Source of the DNA: Zea mays
Taxonomy: Eukaryota; Streptophyta; Magnoliopsida; Poales; Poaceae
NCBI RefSeq assembly: GCF_902167145.1
Contig: NC_050104.1
Coordinates: 101,195,849 to 101,259,848 of the forward strand
Length of the DNA stretch: 64,000 nucleotides
Direction of reading: 5' to 3'
Positions 21,351 through 33,969 of this stretch are shown here, one piece after another (position 1 is the stretch's first letter; each line of letters starts with the position of its first letter). The notes under the pieces are model-generated. The model was not told the DNA's origin, did not search any database, and saw only the letters and a list, made by a program, of their open reading frames with translations. Made by a program: the position numbers and the translations under genes.

Positions 21351-24300
21351 CTACATCGGCTCAACTTTAGGAATAATCCCCATCTCTCTATAATTAAATA
21401 ACATTATCCTAAGCTCCTCACCCGCAAAAAGGCTTCGCAGCTCCCCTTCCCCCACACCCGAGGCGGCCGGCAAAGACAGCAGCTCCTGCCGACCAACCCT
21501 ACTAACGCGAAGCCGAGCCCCTTCCTCCGCACTAATCCTACGCTTCGCAACCGCCCTTCGTCGTCGGTGCCCGGTGCTAGGACCGGGCACGCCTGGCGCG
21601 TCCGCAGCATGTGGCGCAGCCTCCGCCGTAGCCACGTCCAGGGCCGCAAAATAGTCCAAGTCCTCCTCCGACGACTCCTCGGTCCACTCAACCGAGCTCC
21701 CAGAGTCAGTAAAATCAAAAAACTCAGAAACAGACCCACCACATTCATTTCCACCTTCCGCGGTCGAAGCCGCCAAAAACCCAGTAGTAGCGGTTGCGTG
21801 CGCAGGCCCAAAATCTTGAACCTGCGCAGCAACCAAAATTCAGTACATAATCCAAAAATCCCTCAACCCTAAACACCACCTACGCCACCTGCGAAGGCCC
21901 TGCCGCTGCGGGAGCCTCCGCCTCCGCCTCCGCCGCTGCCTCCGCTGGATCTTCAGCGCTCGGCACAGCAGCTGCGGGGGCATCAGATGCGCTTTCGGCC
22001 ACCCTTGGGAGAAGGCCTTCGCCGGCCGCAGCAGGTACAAGGGCGCCTGGTGCATCTTCCGCGGTCACCGGGGTCAGTCCCGGGGCGACTCCAGTGGCGG
22101 CCTCCGCAGGGGTGGTCTCCGGCTCAGGCGGCGCGTTGTTCAGCGCCCCAAAATCGTCCACCCGCTCGCCGCGCTCCGCCTAAGACAAAACGCACAAAAA
22201 TTCAGCAAACACACGCACAGACCGCATCCAGCAAGCACCGAGTAAACGACAACGTTACCTGAGCCCTCGCGGCCTCGGCCCGCGCCCGGACCACCTCTCG
22301 ACCGTATGAACCCCACATCCGGTCATAGAGGGCCCCGGCGGACTCCTTCACCACGGGGTCTTCGACCTCAAAGATATCTCGCCCAAAATCCTCATCCACC
22401 TGGTCGAGGGCCTCATAGTGCCGGCAGCCTTCGCGAGAGAGCGCGTTCATCGCTGCCTCGCAGGTGACCAGGGAGGTGAACGACATCAACCCCGCCAAGA
22501 CAGTGGGGAGCTCCTGCAGTTCCTCCTGCACCCACTCCAGACAGCGAAGTCCGGCCTCTCGCTCCGGCACCTCGAAGTCACCCGTCCGCACACCCAGCTC
22601 GCGATATGAAGTCATGAGCTGCGTGCGCGTCCGTTCGGCCTCCGCTCGCGCCGCGGCCTCGGCCCCCTCCGCGCGGCTCTCGAGGGCAGCAAGCCGCCGC
22701 TGCAGCTCTCCGGCGAGCTCCTTGGCGATATTGCCCTCCGCCCGCGCCAGCCTGGCCTCCGCCTGCGCAGACTGCTCCTTGGCAATGGCTTCGTTGGCCT
22801 CCCTTCTCTCCTCCATCAGCTGGCGCCGGAGGTCTGCCTTCTCCTTCTCAAGGGCGGCCACCTTCTCCGCCAGTTTGCGGCACTTGCTGTCGGAGGCCGA
22901 CTTCTCACGGACAGCGTCCGCATGTTGCGTCCGAAGTCTCTCGACCTCGGCAGACAACGCCGCCGTTAGGGCCCCCGACGCAGTACGGCTGGTGAAGTCA
23001 GCCACCTGCAGAAAACACATAAGGCTCGTGTTAAAAAAAAAAATTATTATAGCTCGGCAGACCTGACTCAGCGCCTCCATCGCTCCTTTCAGCCGGCGGG
23101 TCGCCGCGTCCGCCTCGTCTCTGACCAGCGCGAGGGCAGTCACCTCGCCTCCAGCGCCAAGGGTCTCCGCCCCCGCCTTCGGCGCTGGCGCAGCCGTCGC
23201 AGCCGCCGCGCCAGGCACAACTAGAGCAAGCGGGACCTCGTCCAACCCTGCAACGCGTCAACAAATTAAAAAAAAAAGAAAAAGAAAAAAAATGCGTATA
23301 CATATAGACTCACCCCCAAGATAATCCTCCACATCAATCTCGGTGCCGAAGTCGGCAACGCGTTTGCCGGGCGGCGGTAGCGATCGGGCCGCCTTCGCAG
23401 CCTCCGCCACTCCGCTGGCGGACGGCACCACCTTCGACAGCTTGGGGCCTCCGGCGCCCACCGTCGCCTCCGGCGCCTTGCCAGGCGCGGAGGCGCCCGC
23501 CTTCGCCGGCAATGGCGGCTTGCCTCCGCCGGAGGCCTCAGCCTTCGATGCTCCCCGCTGCCTTTTCGGCCAGGCTTCGTGAACCCTCACGGTCGCCTGG
23601 CGTTTCCGTGCCGCCACTTGGCGATCCTTGTCCATCACTGCCCACACAACATGACCGATATTTCGCCCATAAGGAAAAACTTTCCACCGACGAGCCATAC
23701 GAGATGTAAAACAGTCCTCTTCATCCCAGGGGATAGGAATGTTTTTAGGCCAACAACCCCCGGTAACCCTCAGCATCCGAGCCGAAGACTCCCGGAGCTC
23801 GGGCGAAGACATCCTCTCCCCCGGGGCCGCACACGTCCTCATTAACTCTCTAGCGAAACTATCAGACACCCCAAGCCCTCCCATCGCAGTACCTAATTTT
23901 CTCTTTTTCGAAGAGGTGGCGGCCGCCAGCGCTGGGTCGCCTCCGGTCTCCACCACCGGTTTCTTCCCGCGGCGGTCTGCCTCGTCCTGACCAGGGTAGC
24001 CGTCGTACGGCAGTTGATTTAATTCAAAGACCCTGTTCAAGCGATTGTTTGACCCACGGATGTCAAAACTGCGCTGGCCTTCCGTCCTCGGCACGTAGCG
24101 CCCCACGAGTCGCACCGCCAAGTCCTCTGCATCACGCACAAAGGCGGCCGGGTCACGGTTCCGCAAACTCAGTGCGAAGGCAGGACTTTGCACCTCCCTT
24201 CCTCCATGAAAGGGCATCTGGCAAGGGCATACTTCGCCCAGCGCCCAGCCGTGTGCCAAGGGCCAGACCCCGTACGCCGCAAACTCTTCAACCAAATCAC

Positions 24301-25027
24301 GCCCGCTGCTCTGACCGGCGGCGTACCGAAGGACCCCTTCGTCTGTATCCTCTTCTGCCACTTCGAAAGGCGGATACGCAGAGTAACAGTGAGAGCACAT
24401 CTCGGACACGGGGAGCCCTTGATGGCCTTCGACAGTAGCCTCAGCAACATAAAACCAAAACTCATTCCAACTGCCCCACTTGTTGCGGGCGCACGGGACC
24501 AACTCCACTACTGGCATCGTGGTCTTGCCGGTCTTCGGCGTGAAAGTGCACGACCCGAACTGCGCAACTCCGCCCTCAACCACCCTTTTCTGCCAATGCA
24601 AGCAATAATTCTTCGCGAAAACTTCAACCGACGGCTGCCCGCCGTACGAAGTCGTCGCCCAGACATACTTCGCCAGCGCCACTATGGCGTTCGGTGTAAG
24701 CTGATGTATTTGAACGCTGAATCTGCGCAGGACTTCGCCGACAAACCGGTGCGCAGGCAAGCGGAGTCCGGCGGCGAAGAACGCCTCGAAAACAACCAAC
24801 TTGCCCTCCGGCTCGGGGACTTCCTCCGTCCCCGGAGCACGAGCGACTCCGTCGCCAAAGTAGCCCAACCGCTGCATATCTTCAATACGGCCTGACGTCA
24901 TCCGTGACACACCAAATTCAACAGAGTCGCCGGCGCGCAACTCTTCCACCATCACGTTACTCAACGTCTCCTCAGACGAGGCGGCGGCCGGCGGCGTGGC
25001 GGTGGCGGAAGAAGAAGAGGATGACAT
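21351..25027 (-). CDS. Antisense five-exon accessory gene of element A (putative gypsy-type transposon / Transposase_28-like protein)
   Basis: Exons on the minus strand: 25027-23314, 23247-23063, 23005-22259, 22179-21889 and 21821-21351. The introns are 66, 57, 79 and 67 nt. All are GT-AG, the phases agree, and the joined frame is 3,408 nt (1,135 aa plus stop) with no internal stop. The start MSSSSSSATAT lies 160 nt after a TATA box (25186-25195). Residues about 55-240 carry the conserved core (GYFGDGV, LVVFEAFFAAGLRLP, HQLTPNAIV) of the family called 'putative gypsy type transposon' (Pfam PF04195, from memory). Exon 3 (634-882) is a long coiled coil followed by a C-terminal domain; exon 4 is Ala/Pro/Glu-rich; exon 5 is acidic, then basic (GHRRRRAVAKRR, a possible nuclear signal). 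Function unknown. Read-through of intron 4 would give an earlier stop (SQVA). Confidence 0.8.
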
Positions 25028-25185
25028 CGCTACGTACCGTCGGCGGCGGCGGGCGGTTTGCTTCACTCGAGCCAGAACGCCGGCGAGCAAAGGGAGCAGC
25101 GGAGGAAAAGGAGCAGCAAGGCGGCGGGCGGCTAGGGTTTTTACGGAGCGCGGAAAGCAGAATTCAAACAGCGCCGCCCCCGCCC

Positions 25186-25195
25186 CCTTTTATAG
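25186..25195 (-). promoter_or_regulatory. TATA box of the antisense gene in element A
   Basis: The minus strand reads CTATAAAAGGGGGCGGGG, 160 nt upstream of the ATG and separate from the LTR promoter. It implies independent transcription. Confidence 0.7.
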
Positions 25196-25395
25196 ACAGG
25201 GCGCGGCTCCTCGGGAAACCCACAACCCGACAGGCCGCGACGCTTCGGGAAACCCGCAATCCAACAGTACGCCGTCCATCAACGGTCACATCAAAAACCC
25301 CCGCGGAACCACTTCGAGCGAGGGCAGCGTCTCCGCCATCTAGCGACGTCTTCGGCACCAGGTGACTTTGTCGAACTGGTCCCTCGGAGGGCAAA

Positions 25396-25870
25396 TGTTG
25401 GGGCGAAGGCAAAGACGCCACCCTTCGCTCGAGGCCTTCGCTGCAGCCGCTGGTCCGACGGAGGCAAAGCGGGCAGGGACACCCTTCGCAGGACTCGGCA
25501 CTTTGACGAAGGCCTGCGGCGACGTCTTCACACGGCGCGGCCTCGTTCAGCCCCAAGGCCCACGTGTGATCTGGCCCATTGTAACGGGCCCCGCGTGGCC
25601 GCCTCTGTATTACGGGCCTAACTTGTAAAGGCACACTTGTAATTACAACTTGTAACCCTGCTTTATGGGAATATTCCGGGGATAAACCAGGCGTCTGAGG
25701 GCACATGCGTCCTTAACACAAGACGCTGGGCACTCAGACACCTATAAATACCCCCGCACAGTGCCCGTGAGAGGCTAGACCAACAGAGCTATTGCCCCCG
25801 TGCACGTAACCCTGTTGTTGCCATTGTTCACCCTCGTTGGCCCACTTGCAGCAGAGAGCAAGTGCCAACA
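25396..25870 (+). repeat. 3' LTR of element A
   Basis: 475 bp, one base different from the 5' LTR. It is preceded by a purine-rich tract (GGAGGGCAAA, 25386-25395) and followed by TSD TTTCT. Confidence 0.95.
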
Positions 25871-28253
25871 TTTCTCTTGTCAACCACTTGTGAAGAAGAT
25901 CTTGGAGCATCAACATCTTCGGCTTGTACCCTTGCTTGTTCATGAGAGATAAATGTATCTTTATTTGCATGCCTCTCATCTTTTTTATCATCATGTGGTA
26001 CATTTGATGTAGAAGGCATGTTGATATTTTGCACTTCTTCTTCATCTTCTTTTGGTTTGATGGCTCCAATTGGCATATTCTTCATGGCTTCCCTAAGTGG
26101 TTCATCACCTACATCATCAAGATTTTCAAGTGCTCCTTGAGAGCCATTAGTCTCATCAAATTCCACATCATATATTTCTTCCACCACACCGGTGGCATGA
26201 TTGAATACTCGATATGCTTTGGATTTTGATGAATAACCAAGTAAAAAACCAATGTCACAACGTCTTTGAAACTTCCCTAGGTGATGGCATTTCTTGTAGA
26301 TGTAGCATTTGCATCCAAACACCTGGAAGGAGACATCTGTCTTTTTCCCATTTAGCAGTTCATATGGAGTCTTCTAAAGTAGCCGGTGAGGGAACAGTCT
26401 GTTTGATGCATAACATGAAGTGTTGGCAGCTTGAACCCAAAATCTCTCCAGGGTGTTATACTCGTCAATCATTGTCCTTGCAAGAGTGATCAAAGTTCTA
26501 TACTTTCTTTCAGCAACTCCATTTTGTTGAGGTGTATACACTGTAGAAACTTCCTGCTTAATCACAATTTAATCACAATATTCATGAATATTGGTGTTGT
26601 GAGATTCCTTTCCATTGTCACTTCTTATTTTCTTGATTTTGCATTCAAATTCATTTTGAGCTTTCTTGGCAAATTTCTTGAATATTGATGCAACCACGGA
26701 CTTGTCATGAAGAAAGAACACCCAAGTGTATCTTGAAAAATCATCAACAATAACCAGACAATAGAGGTTGCCACTAGCACTAGCATAAGTTGTTGGTCCA
26801 AATAGATCCATGTGAAGTAACTCTAGTGGCCTTGATGTTGACATAAAAGCTTTTGTAGGATGAGTGTTAGCAACTTGTTTTCCAGCCTGGCATGCACTAC
26901 AAAGCTTGTCCTTTTCAAATACAACGTCCTTCAATCCTCTAACCATGTATTTTTTTGGAGTTTTCTTGAGTGTGTTCATTCCAACATGTGCAAGCCTTCT
27001 ATGCCATAGCCATCCAAGATATGCTTTGGTAAAGAGGCAAGTCCATAGGTTTGCATCTTCAGAAGAGAAATCCACAAAAGTATAGGTTGTTGTATCTAAA
27101 TCCTTTGAATATCACTGACTCATCATCCATTTTAGACACAACCATCTCTGTGGAGTGAATAAGCACTAAAGCCAAGATCACAAAGTTGACCCACTGATAG
27201 CAAGTTGAAGCTTAATGGTGCAACCAAGAGAACGTTTGAAATTGAAAGATCATTTGATATTACCACCTTGCCAAGCCCTTGAACTTTCCCTTTGGAATTA
27301 TCCCCAAAAGTGATTTTATCTTGTTCATCAACATCTTCATCTAGTGAGGTGAACATCTGTGGGTTGTTAGTTATACGTTGAGTGCATCCACTGTCAATTA
27401 CCCAATGGCTCCCACCGGTCTTGTAGTTCACCTTCATGAACAAATAAATCAAGCTTCAATCTTGGGGTCCTATTTTGCATAGGACCAGTAACTTTCTCAA
27501 TCAAGGACTTCGCAACCCAAATTTGACTACGTCTAATCTTGCTTGGTGGACCTAGGAATGTTACTTTGACTTTTCCATTTGCAACTTTTCTTAGTACATA
27601 ATGAGCATTGAAAGCAAATGGTCTTGAGTGCTTTGGCAAGGAAGTTGGTGGTGTGGCTTTGCAGTTGTGGGCAAAATATCCTTCTTTTCCACACTCATAG
27701 CACTTGATTGGCTTAGGAGTTTGTTTTGCGTTGTATTGACTTGTTGCTTTCTTTTGCACAAAAGAATTGTATCCAATACCACTCTTATTATTTTTCATGA
27801 CAATGTTCATGAGTAACTCATTTGGAAGGTATTGGCCTTTGTTGAACTTTTGTACACTTGTGGCAATATGTTCTTTCTCAAGCTTAAGTTTCTTGACTTC
27901 ATCTCTAAGCCTCTCATTATCCACTGCCAACTCATTATTAACATCATTGCTTTCTATGGAAATTTTTCCTTTAGTGGTTGCATCTGTCAAGTACTTCTTC
28001 AACTTCTGGTTCTCTAGTGTCATGACTTAAACTTTTTCAATCAATTCATCAAGGAGACTAGACTGATCAACTTTGCTCAAATCATCACATGAGGTTGCTA
28101 TATCAATCTTAACAACAGGGTTAATAGCCTCATGTGTATCACAAGATAAAAGCTCATTTGCAATAAGAAGATTATCATAATCTTATTGTAATCTTCCTTT
28201 ATTTTGACAAGCCAATCTTTTAGCTCCCTATTTGCTTCATTTAATTTTTCACA
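25871..28253 (-). pseudogene. Sirevirus B pol N-terminal part: zinc knuckle, protease and integrase
   Basis: Read from right to left: a Lys/Glu-rich gag tail; a CCHC knuckle (CYECGKEGYFAHNC, about 27670); copia protease (VIDSGCTQRITNN, about 27390); the pre-integrase zinc region ([15 protein letters not shown] ... CSACQAGKQ); and the integrase core with MDLFGP, RSDNGKES and TPQQNGVAERK. The linker follows (FGCKCYIYKKC, FLLGYSSKSKAYRVF). Breaks are a TAA near 28028, frame changes near 27400-27450 and 27080-27130, a TAA at 26566-26568 and a TAG near 26370. Integrase E is present, but in SDNGKES the usual F is lost. The gene is dead. It joins 14147 once element A is removed. Confidence 0.88.
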
Positions 28254-28474
28254 TTATTCTTTAGCATCTTTAAGGGAGGTCTCGAGCTCATTTTCGGTGG
28301 ATGACATAGTTTTATTTTCTTCCTTCATTTCTTCACTGGCTTTAACAACTATGTCATACTTAGCAGTTAAGAACTCATTTTCATCTTTTAGCTTGTCACA
28401 TTTAGCTTTGGACTTTCTAATGATTTGAGTATATTGCTTAAGCAAGTCAGCTAATTCATCATAAGTGGGAGAAG
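28254..28474 (-). pseudogene. Sirevirus B gag C-terminal coiled-coil fragment
   Basis: This frame (SPTYDELADLLKQYTQII, then KAKCDKLKDENEFLTAKYD) continues the gag frame that ends at 37989-37993 on the other side of the cinful-zeon insertion. TSD AGAAG is at 28470-28474. A TAA follows at about 28257, after which the frame decays. Confidence 0.8.
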
Positions 28475-29068
28475 TGTTGGGGGTCTGCTTCTTCGCTGAA
28501 GGTCCCATAAGAAGAAACACCTTCGAAAGATGGACACAAAGCTGAAGCTATCAATCAGAGAGCTTCAGAGTATATTTCCAGATGCACCGACTTAAAGATG
28601 AAATGACCAATCAGCCCATGAAAGCTTGTATTATGATTGTAATCATTTGTAAAGGGTACGAATGTAATTTCTCACAGACTACGTCCTGTGCCTATAAATA
28701 GATGAACAGTACCCCTGAACTGTTCATGCTATCTTGTATTCACTCGTGCGCAACGCTAGGATTTTCACCTTCTGTCAAGCCGAAGGTATAAATGTAATTG
28801 AAATATTGCCTTTATATTGATCCAAATTTACATAATGAAGATATGTGGATGATGTTATATGATTATTCATATTATCTTTCATGGTTAACATGCTCTGTCT
28901 TTCATCAATATATACTGTGATCATGAAGCTACGTCTGTCATGACCTTCGTCCGAAGATCGTTATATCCTGAGGGAAATAATGTTTCGAAGGACGAAGGAT
29001 ATTAACATTTAACATTTTTGTGTTGCCTTGTTCTTAACTCATAGCATTTGAGAACAAGTCCCCAACAT
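28475..29068 (+). repeat. 5' LTR of cinful-zeon element
   Basis: 594 bp; TATAAATA at 28693-28700; followed at once by TTGGCGCCCACC (primer-binding site). Confidence 0.93.
28693..28700 (+). promoter_or_regulatory. TATA box of cinful-zeon 5' LTR
   Basis: GTGCCTATAAATAGATGAAC; the equivalent in the 3' LTR is at 37615-37622. Confidence 0.7.
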
Positions 29069-29109
29069 TGGCGCCCACCTCCGGTGAACTCACTTCCACT
29101 TTTGAACTG

Positions 29110-32100
29110 ATGGCTTCGTTCAACAATCAAGCTGAAGTTGCTTCGGCTATGAAGCTGGTGCTCCCGATAACAGGCGGCTCATGCTCAGAACCGGCCAACA
29201 AGAAGCAGAAGAAGGAGGCTCAGAGAAGGGTGCAACATGTTGGGGTGCAGGGGCCCTTCATCAAGTCAAAATGGTCCCACATCCCAATCACCTTCTCCCA
29301 GGAGGACCTTCAGCTCAAGGATTACCCTCACAATGATGCTATGGTTATATCTTGTGTCATCAAGGGATTTCTGGTCCACAATGTTCTGGTTGATACAGGT
29401 AGTGCAGCGGATATCATATTTGTCAAAGCCTTCAGACAGATGCAAGAGCCAGAGGACAAGATTCATGATGCTACACACCCTCTTTGTGGCTTCGGAGGAA
29501 GGCAGATTGTAGCACTTGGCAAGATCACAATGCCAGTGACCTTCGGATTTGTCCGCAATACAAGGACTGAACATGTTGTGTTTGATATTGTTGACATGGA
29601 ATACCCCTACAATGCAATCATTGGTCGTGGGACACTTAATGCTTTCGAAGCAATTCTTCATCCAGCATATCTATGCATGAAGATACCTTCGGAACAAGGG
29701 CCTATTGCTATTCATGGAAGTCAGGAAGCTGCCAGAAAGGCTGAGGGAAATTGGACAGACTCAAAAGCGATCCACAACATAGATGGAGCTGAAGCTTGTG
29801 AACAGTACAAGTACAGAAGAGAGAAGGCTGCTTCGACTGATCAGCCGAAGCCCGTGCTTCTATGTGAAGACATAGCAGAGCAGAAGGTATTGCTGGGGTC
29901 TCAATTATCTGAAGAGCAGGAGAAAACTTTGATAAGGTTTTTATTTAACAACAAAGATGTTTTTGCATGGTCGGCCAATGATCTCTGTGGTGTCAATAGG
30001 GACGTCATTGAACATTCACTCAATGTCGATCCATCCTTCAGGCCTAGAAAGCAAAGGCTTCGGAAAATGTCTGATGATAAAGCTGAAGGTGCTCGGAATG
30101 AAGTAAAAAGACTTCTCAGTGCTGGTGTCATCAGAGAGGTAAAATATCCAGAGTGGCTATCCAATACTGTTATGGTGAAGAAGGCCAATGGCAAATGGAG
30201 AATGTGTATTGACTTCACAGATCTTAACAAGGCATGTCCAAAGGACGAGTTTCCATTGCCAAGAATAGACTCTCTTGTAGATGCAGCAGCTTCTTCAAAG
30301 CTTATGAGTCTGCTGGATTGCTACTCCGGATATCATCAAATATGGATGAAGAAGGAGGATGAGCCGAAGACTATCTTCATAACTCCCAGTGGCACCTATT
30401 GTTATCTTCGGATGCCTGAGGGGCTCAAGAATGCTGGAGGAAGCTTCAGCAGAATGACAGCCAAGGTCCTTCACTCTCAGATAGGCAGAAATGTGCTAAC
30501 ATACGTTGATGATATCATAGTAAAAAGCACGAAGCAAGAAAATCATATTACTGATTTGCAGGAAACATTTGCTAATTTTAGGCAAGTTGGCCTGAAATTA
30601 AATCCAGAAAAATGTGTCTTTGGAGTGAAGAAGGGCAAGTTCCTTGGCTATCTAGTTTCAACGAAAGGGATCGAAGCTATCCTTCGGATGGAGCCGCCAA
30701 GCACAAAGAAGGGGGCCCAACGGCTAACGGTAAGACTAACATCTTTGAATCGATTTATATCCAGAACAGTAGAAAGAAATTTACCGTTCTTTGATGTACT
30801 AATGTCAGCCGAAGTTTTTCAATGGGGTCCAGTTCAACAGAAAGCCTTCGAAGAGCTGAAGCAATACTTGATTGATCTAACAACATTAACTCCACCTGTG
30901 CCAGGGGCTCCATTGCTTTTGTATGTGGCAGCTTCGCACTCTGCAGTGAGTGCGGCGCTTGTACAGGAGAAGCTTGAAGGACAAACTAAAAAGCAAGTCC
31001 CAGTGTACTTTGTCTCCGAAGTTCTAAGTTTATCAAAGAAAAATTATACATAATTGGAGAAGGTGTTGTATGCTGTGCTAATGACATCCAGGAAGCTTCG
31101 GCATTATTTTCAAGCATACCACATAACTGTTCCTTCATCACAGCCTCTGAAGGATATTATGAGGAATAGAGAAGCTACTGGAAGGATTGGAAAGTGGGCC
31201 ACGGAGCTTAATGAATTCACCATTGACTACGTGCATAGATCTTCAATCCAATCCCAAGCGTTAGCAGATTTCATCGCTGATTGGACGCCAGGGGCTCACG
31301 AAGAAGAAATAAACAAAGATACCGAAGCTTGGACAATGTTCTGCGATGGTTCTTGGGGAACCTTCGGTGCAGGAGCAGCTGCGGTCCTAGTGGCACCTTC
31401 AAAAGTCAAAACATGTTATGTAGCCAAATTGGATTTCAGTTGCACAAATAATATTGCTGAGTACGAAGCACTTCTGTTGGGACTTTGGAAGTTAAGGGCA
31501 ATGGGAATAAGAAGGGCCATCCTAAAGACTGACTCTCAAGTTATTTCTGGCCATGTGGACAAAAGTAGCAAGGCAAGAGATCCGAAACGCAAAAAATATC
31601 TGGATACAGTTCGAAGGTTGGAGGCTTCTTTCGAAGGTTTTTCTGTCAAGAATATTCCAAGAGGTGAAAATGAGCATGCAGATTTGCTAGCCAAATCAGC
31701 GGCTCAGGGGCTCCCTTTGCCTTCAGAAGTATTTTTTGAAACAATAAAGGCACCTTCGGTTGAACTCATGGAGAGAGCAGTACTTACTATTTCTCCAGTA
31801 CACATTGAAGATTGGAGGACTGAAATTATATCTTTCCTCCAAGGCAATTGTCTTTCAAGTGACGAAGCTTATAACAAGAGAATGGAGGCAAGGACAAGAC
31901 CATATGTGATAATAGAAGGGGAATTGTATAAACATGGAGTCTGTTCCCCACTCCTCAAGTGTTTATCAAGAGCCGAAGGTATTGAATTAATGAAAGAGAT
32001 ACACGCAGGTCTGTGTGCATCTCACATTGGGTCTAGGCCCTTGCTGGGAAAAGTTTTTCGACAAGGATTTTACTGGCCGAAGGCAGCTTCGGATGCGGCA

Positions 32101-33036
32101 GAGCTAGTCCAAAAATGTGAAGGTTGTCAAAAATGTGCAAGAGACCAGAAGCAACCTTCATCTCTCACTCAGTTAATACAGCCCACTTGGTCATTGCAAA
32201 GATGGGGCCTTGATTTGCTTGGCCCTCTTCCACCATCACAAGGCAATTTAAAATATGTTGTGGTGGCGGTAGAATATTTTTCCAAGTGGATTGAAGCGAA
32301 GCCTTTGGCCACAATAACTTCGGTCACAGTCCAGAAATTCTTCTGGCAAAACATTGTTTGTCGCTTCAGCGTGCCGAAGGCTATCACTGTAGACAATGGA
32401 ACACAGTTTGATGCCGAAGCTTTCAAGGAATTCTGTGATCAGATTGGCACAAAGATTCATTTTGCATCAGTCAGACATCCAAAGTTAAATGGACTTGTCG
32501 AAAGAGCAAATGGCATTATAATGACGGGAATAATGAAGCTAATCTTCAATCAGCCTAGAGGAAAGTGGCCAGATGAGTTGATTAAAGTGGTGTGGAGCCA
32601 CAATACAACAATATCAAGGTCAACAGGTTTTACACCATTCAAGTTATTGTTTGGTGACGAAGCTATAACCCCAGAAGAAGCTAAAGCAGGGTCAATTAGA
32701 ACAGTAGCTTCGGCAGAGGACGAAGCTGATTATTCTGTGGAAAAAGATGCTATAGAAGGGACCAGACTTCAGACTGTGGAGAATATCAATAAATACCAAG
32801 CTGAAACAACAAAATGGCATGACAGAAAAGTTCGGCTAAAAAACATTAAGCCAGGGCATTTCATACTTCGGAGAGTGGCCAATCCGGACACAGTAGGCAA
32901 GTTACAGCTTAAGTGGGAAGGACCCTTTCTGGTGGTATCTTCGTCAAGACCCGGTTCTTATAGATTAAAGGATATGGACGACAACGACATTCCTAGATCT
33001 TGGAATGCGGATGAGCTTCGGCGATATTATGTGTAA
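29110..33036 (+). pseudogene. pol: cinful-zeon gag-start/protease/RT/RNase H/integrase, one in-frame nonsense codon
   Basis: The frame begins [16 protein letters not shown] (a gag-like start) and runs after about 40 residues into the protease flank and [13 protein letters not shown], so nearly all of gag is deleted in frame. RT has [12 protein letters not shown] and YVDDIIV (about 30500). Near 30680 an in-frame deletion of about seven residues shortens the GIEA...MEPP segment relative to element A. A TAA at 31051-31053 interrupts the otherwise continuous frame, where element A has Glu, just before RNase H (CDGSWG, NNIAEYEAL, KTDSQ). Integrase follows with its HHCC finger, LDLLGP, TVDNGTQF and LVERANG, ending WNADELRRYYV. 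The stop prevents production of RNase H and integrase. Confidence 0.9.
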
Positions 33037-33760
33037 CTTAATGTAATCTTCTTCATTTTTCCTATGGTACCCTTTTCCTTTCCAAAGGGGGGGAAAGGTT
33101 TTTAATGGGGCCATAGTTTGTAATTTTTCCTCTCTTATTTAGCTCTACGAGAGCAAAATCCCCAAAATATGTAAATGTAAAATCTAAGCATGCACCATCG
33201 AGTGCAGAGAAAAAGGAAAAAACAGGGAGAAGCTTGAAAGTCGTCCCTAAGGGGATGCAGAGCACGACAAAGCTACAAAAAAGCTGTTCCCAAGGGAGCG
33301 CAGCGTAAGTTTTCTGCTCAAAAGTCGTTCCTAAGGGAATGCAGAGCCAAATACTGCCGAAATATAAGGTGAAGCGCGAAAAGTCAACGCGAATACCGCC
33401 GAAATAGAAGGCGAAGAAGTTCAAAAGACGTTTCTAAGGGGATGCAGAACTTACACCGAAAAATAAGCGGTGAAGCCGAAAAATAAGCGGCAAAGAGACT
33501 TCAGTCATTCCCAAGGGAATGAAGGTTATGATTGTGGCTTCGTATGTTTGTGTTTGGACATTCATTTGCACGTCACATTACATCATACATTTCATTCATA
33601 AACATTCATTTAGACATACATAGGATCATCATCATCATATCATACAGACACAGCTTCGGCTATAAGGATAAGGCTTCGGCAAAAAGAAAAGAAGCAGTTT
33701 CATGCTTCGTTGTGTACGAAAAGAAGGGAAGGTGTTTTAGCCTTCGGCTCAAAAAAATGC
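33037..33760 (+). repeat. cinful-zeon 3' region with degenerate repeats
   Basis: A motif like AAGTCGTTCCTAAGGGAATG plus CAG recurs at about 33238, 33283, 33322, 33425 and 33502. It resembles the core of the 79-bp array in element A (AAGTCGCCTAAGGGTGCAG). The rest is A-rich, non-coding and CGAAG-rich. Confidence 0.6.
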
Positions 33761-33969
33761 AAGTTTCGTTCACATCAAAGCAGTTCATACATGGACGAAA
33801 AGGTAGAAATATATTACAAGGTATGGACAAATTTTACAGCATAAGTATCTGATTTTTAAATTACAATATTTTTTACAAGGATAATACAAGATTTTTCCTA
33901 GAGTATTTCTCGCAGCAAGGTCTTTAGCTTCATCATCATTAAGCTTCGGATCACCTGTCAAGCTTCGGC

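Larger units (their letters stand above)
14148..25870 (+). mobile_element. Element A: Ty3/gypsy Tat-lineage LTR retrotransposon with antisense gene, 11.7 kb
   Basis: Two 475-bp LTRs (14148-14622 and 25396-25870) start TGTTGGGG and end GCCAACA. They differ at one base by my alignment (T at 14532, C at 25780). The 5-bp TSD is TTTCT (14143-14147 and 25871-25875). Plus-strand order: primer-binding site, gag, protease, RT, RNase H, integrase, 3' repeats. A multi-exon gene on the minus strand ends at 21351 and starts at 25027. RT before integrase marks it as gypsy. The antisense gene and the domain style (GYHQI, YVDDI, LDIVGPLP) point to the Tat lineage. I cannot name the maize family. Confidence 0.93.

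Noticed and set aside
21351..25027. Reading the Transposase_28 name as evidence of a DNA transposase
   Set aside because: No DDE catalytic triad or DNA-binding domain of a transposase can be seen. The family name reflects association with gypsy elements.
23258..25090. 610-codon minus-strand ORF as a stand-alone host gene
   Set aside because: It lies between pol and the 3' LTR of an element with a matching TSD, has a homologue in the same place in cinful-zeon, and its C-terminus runs into an intron.
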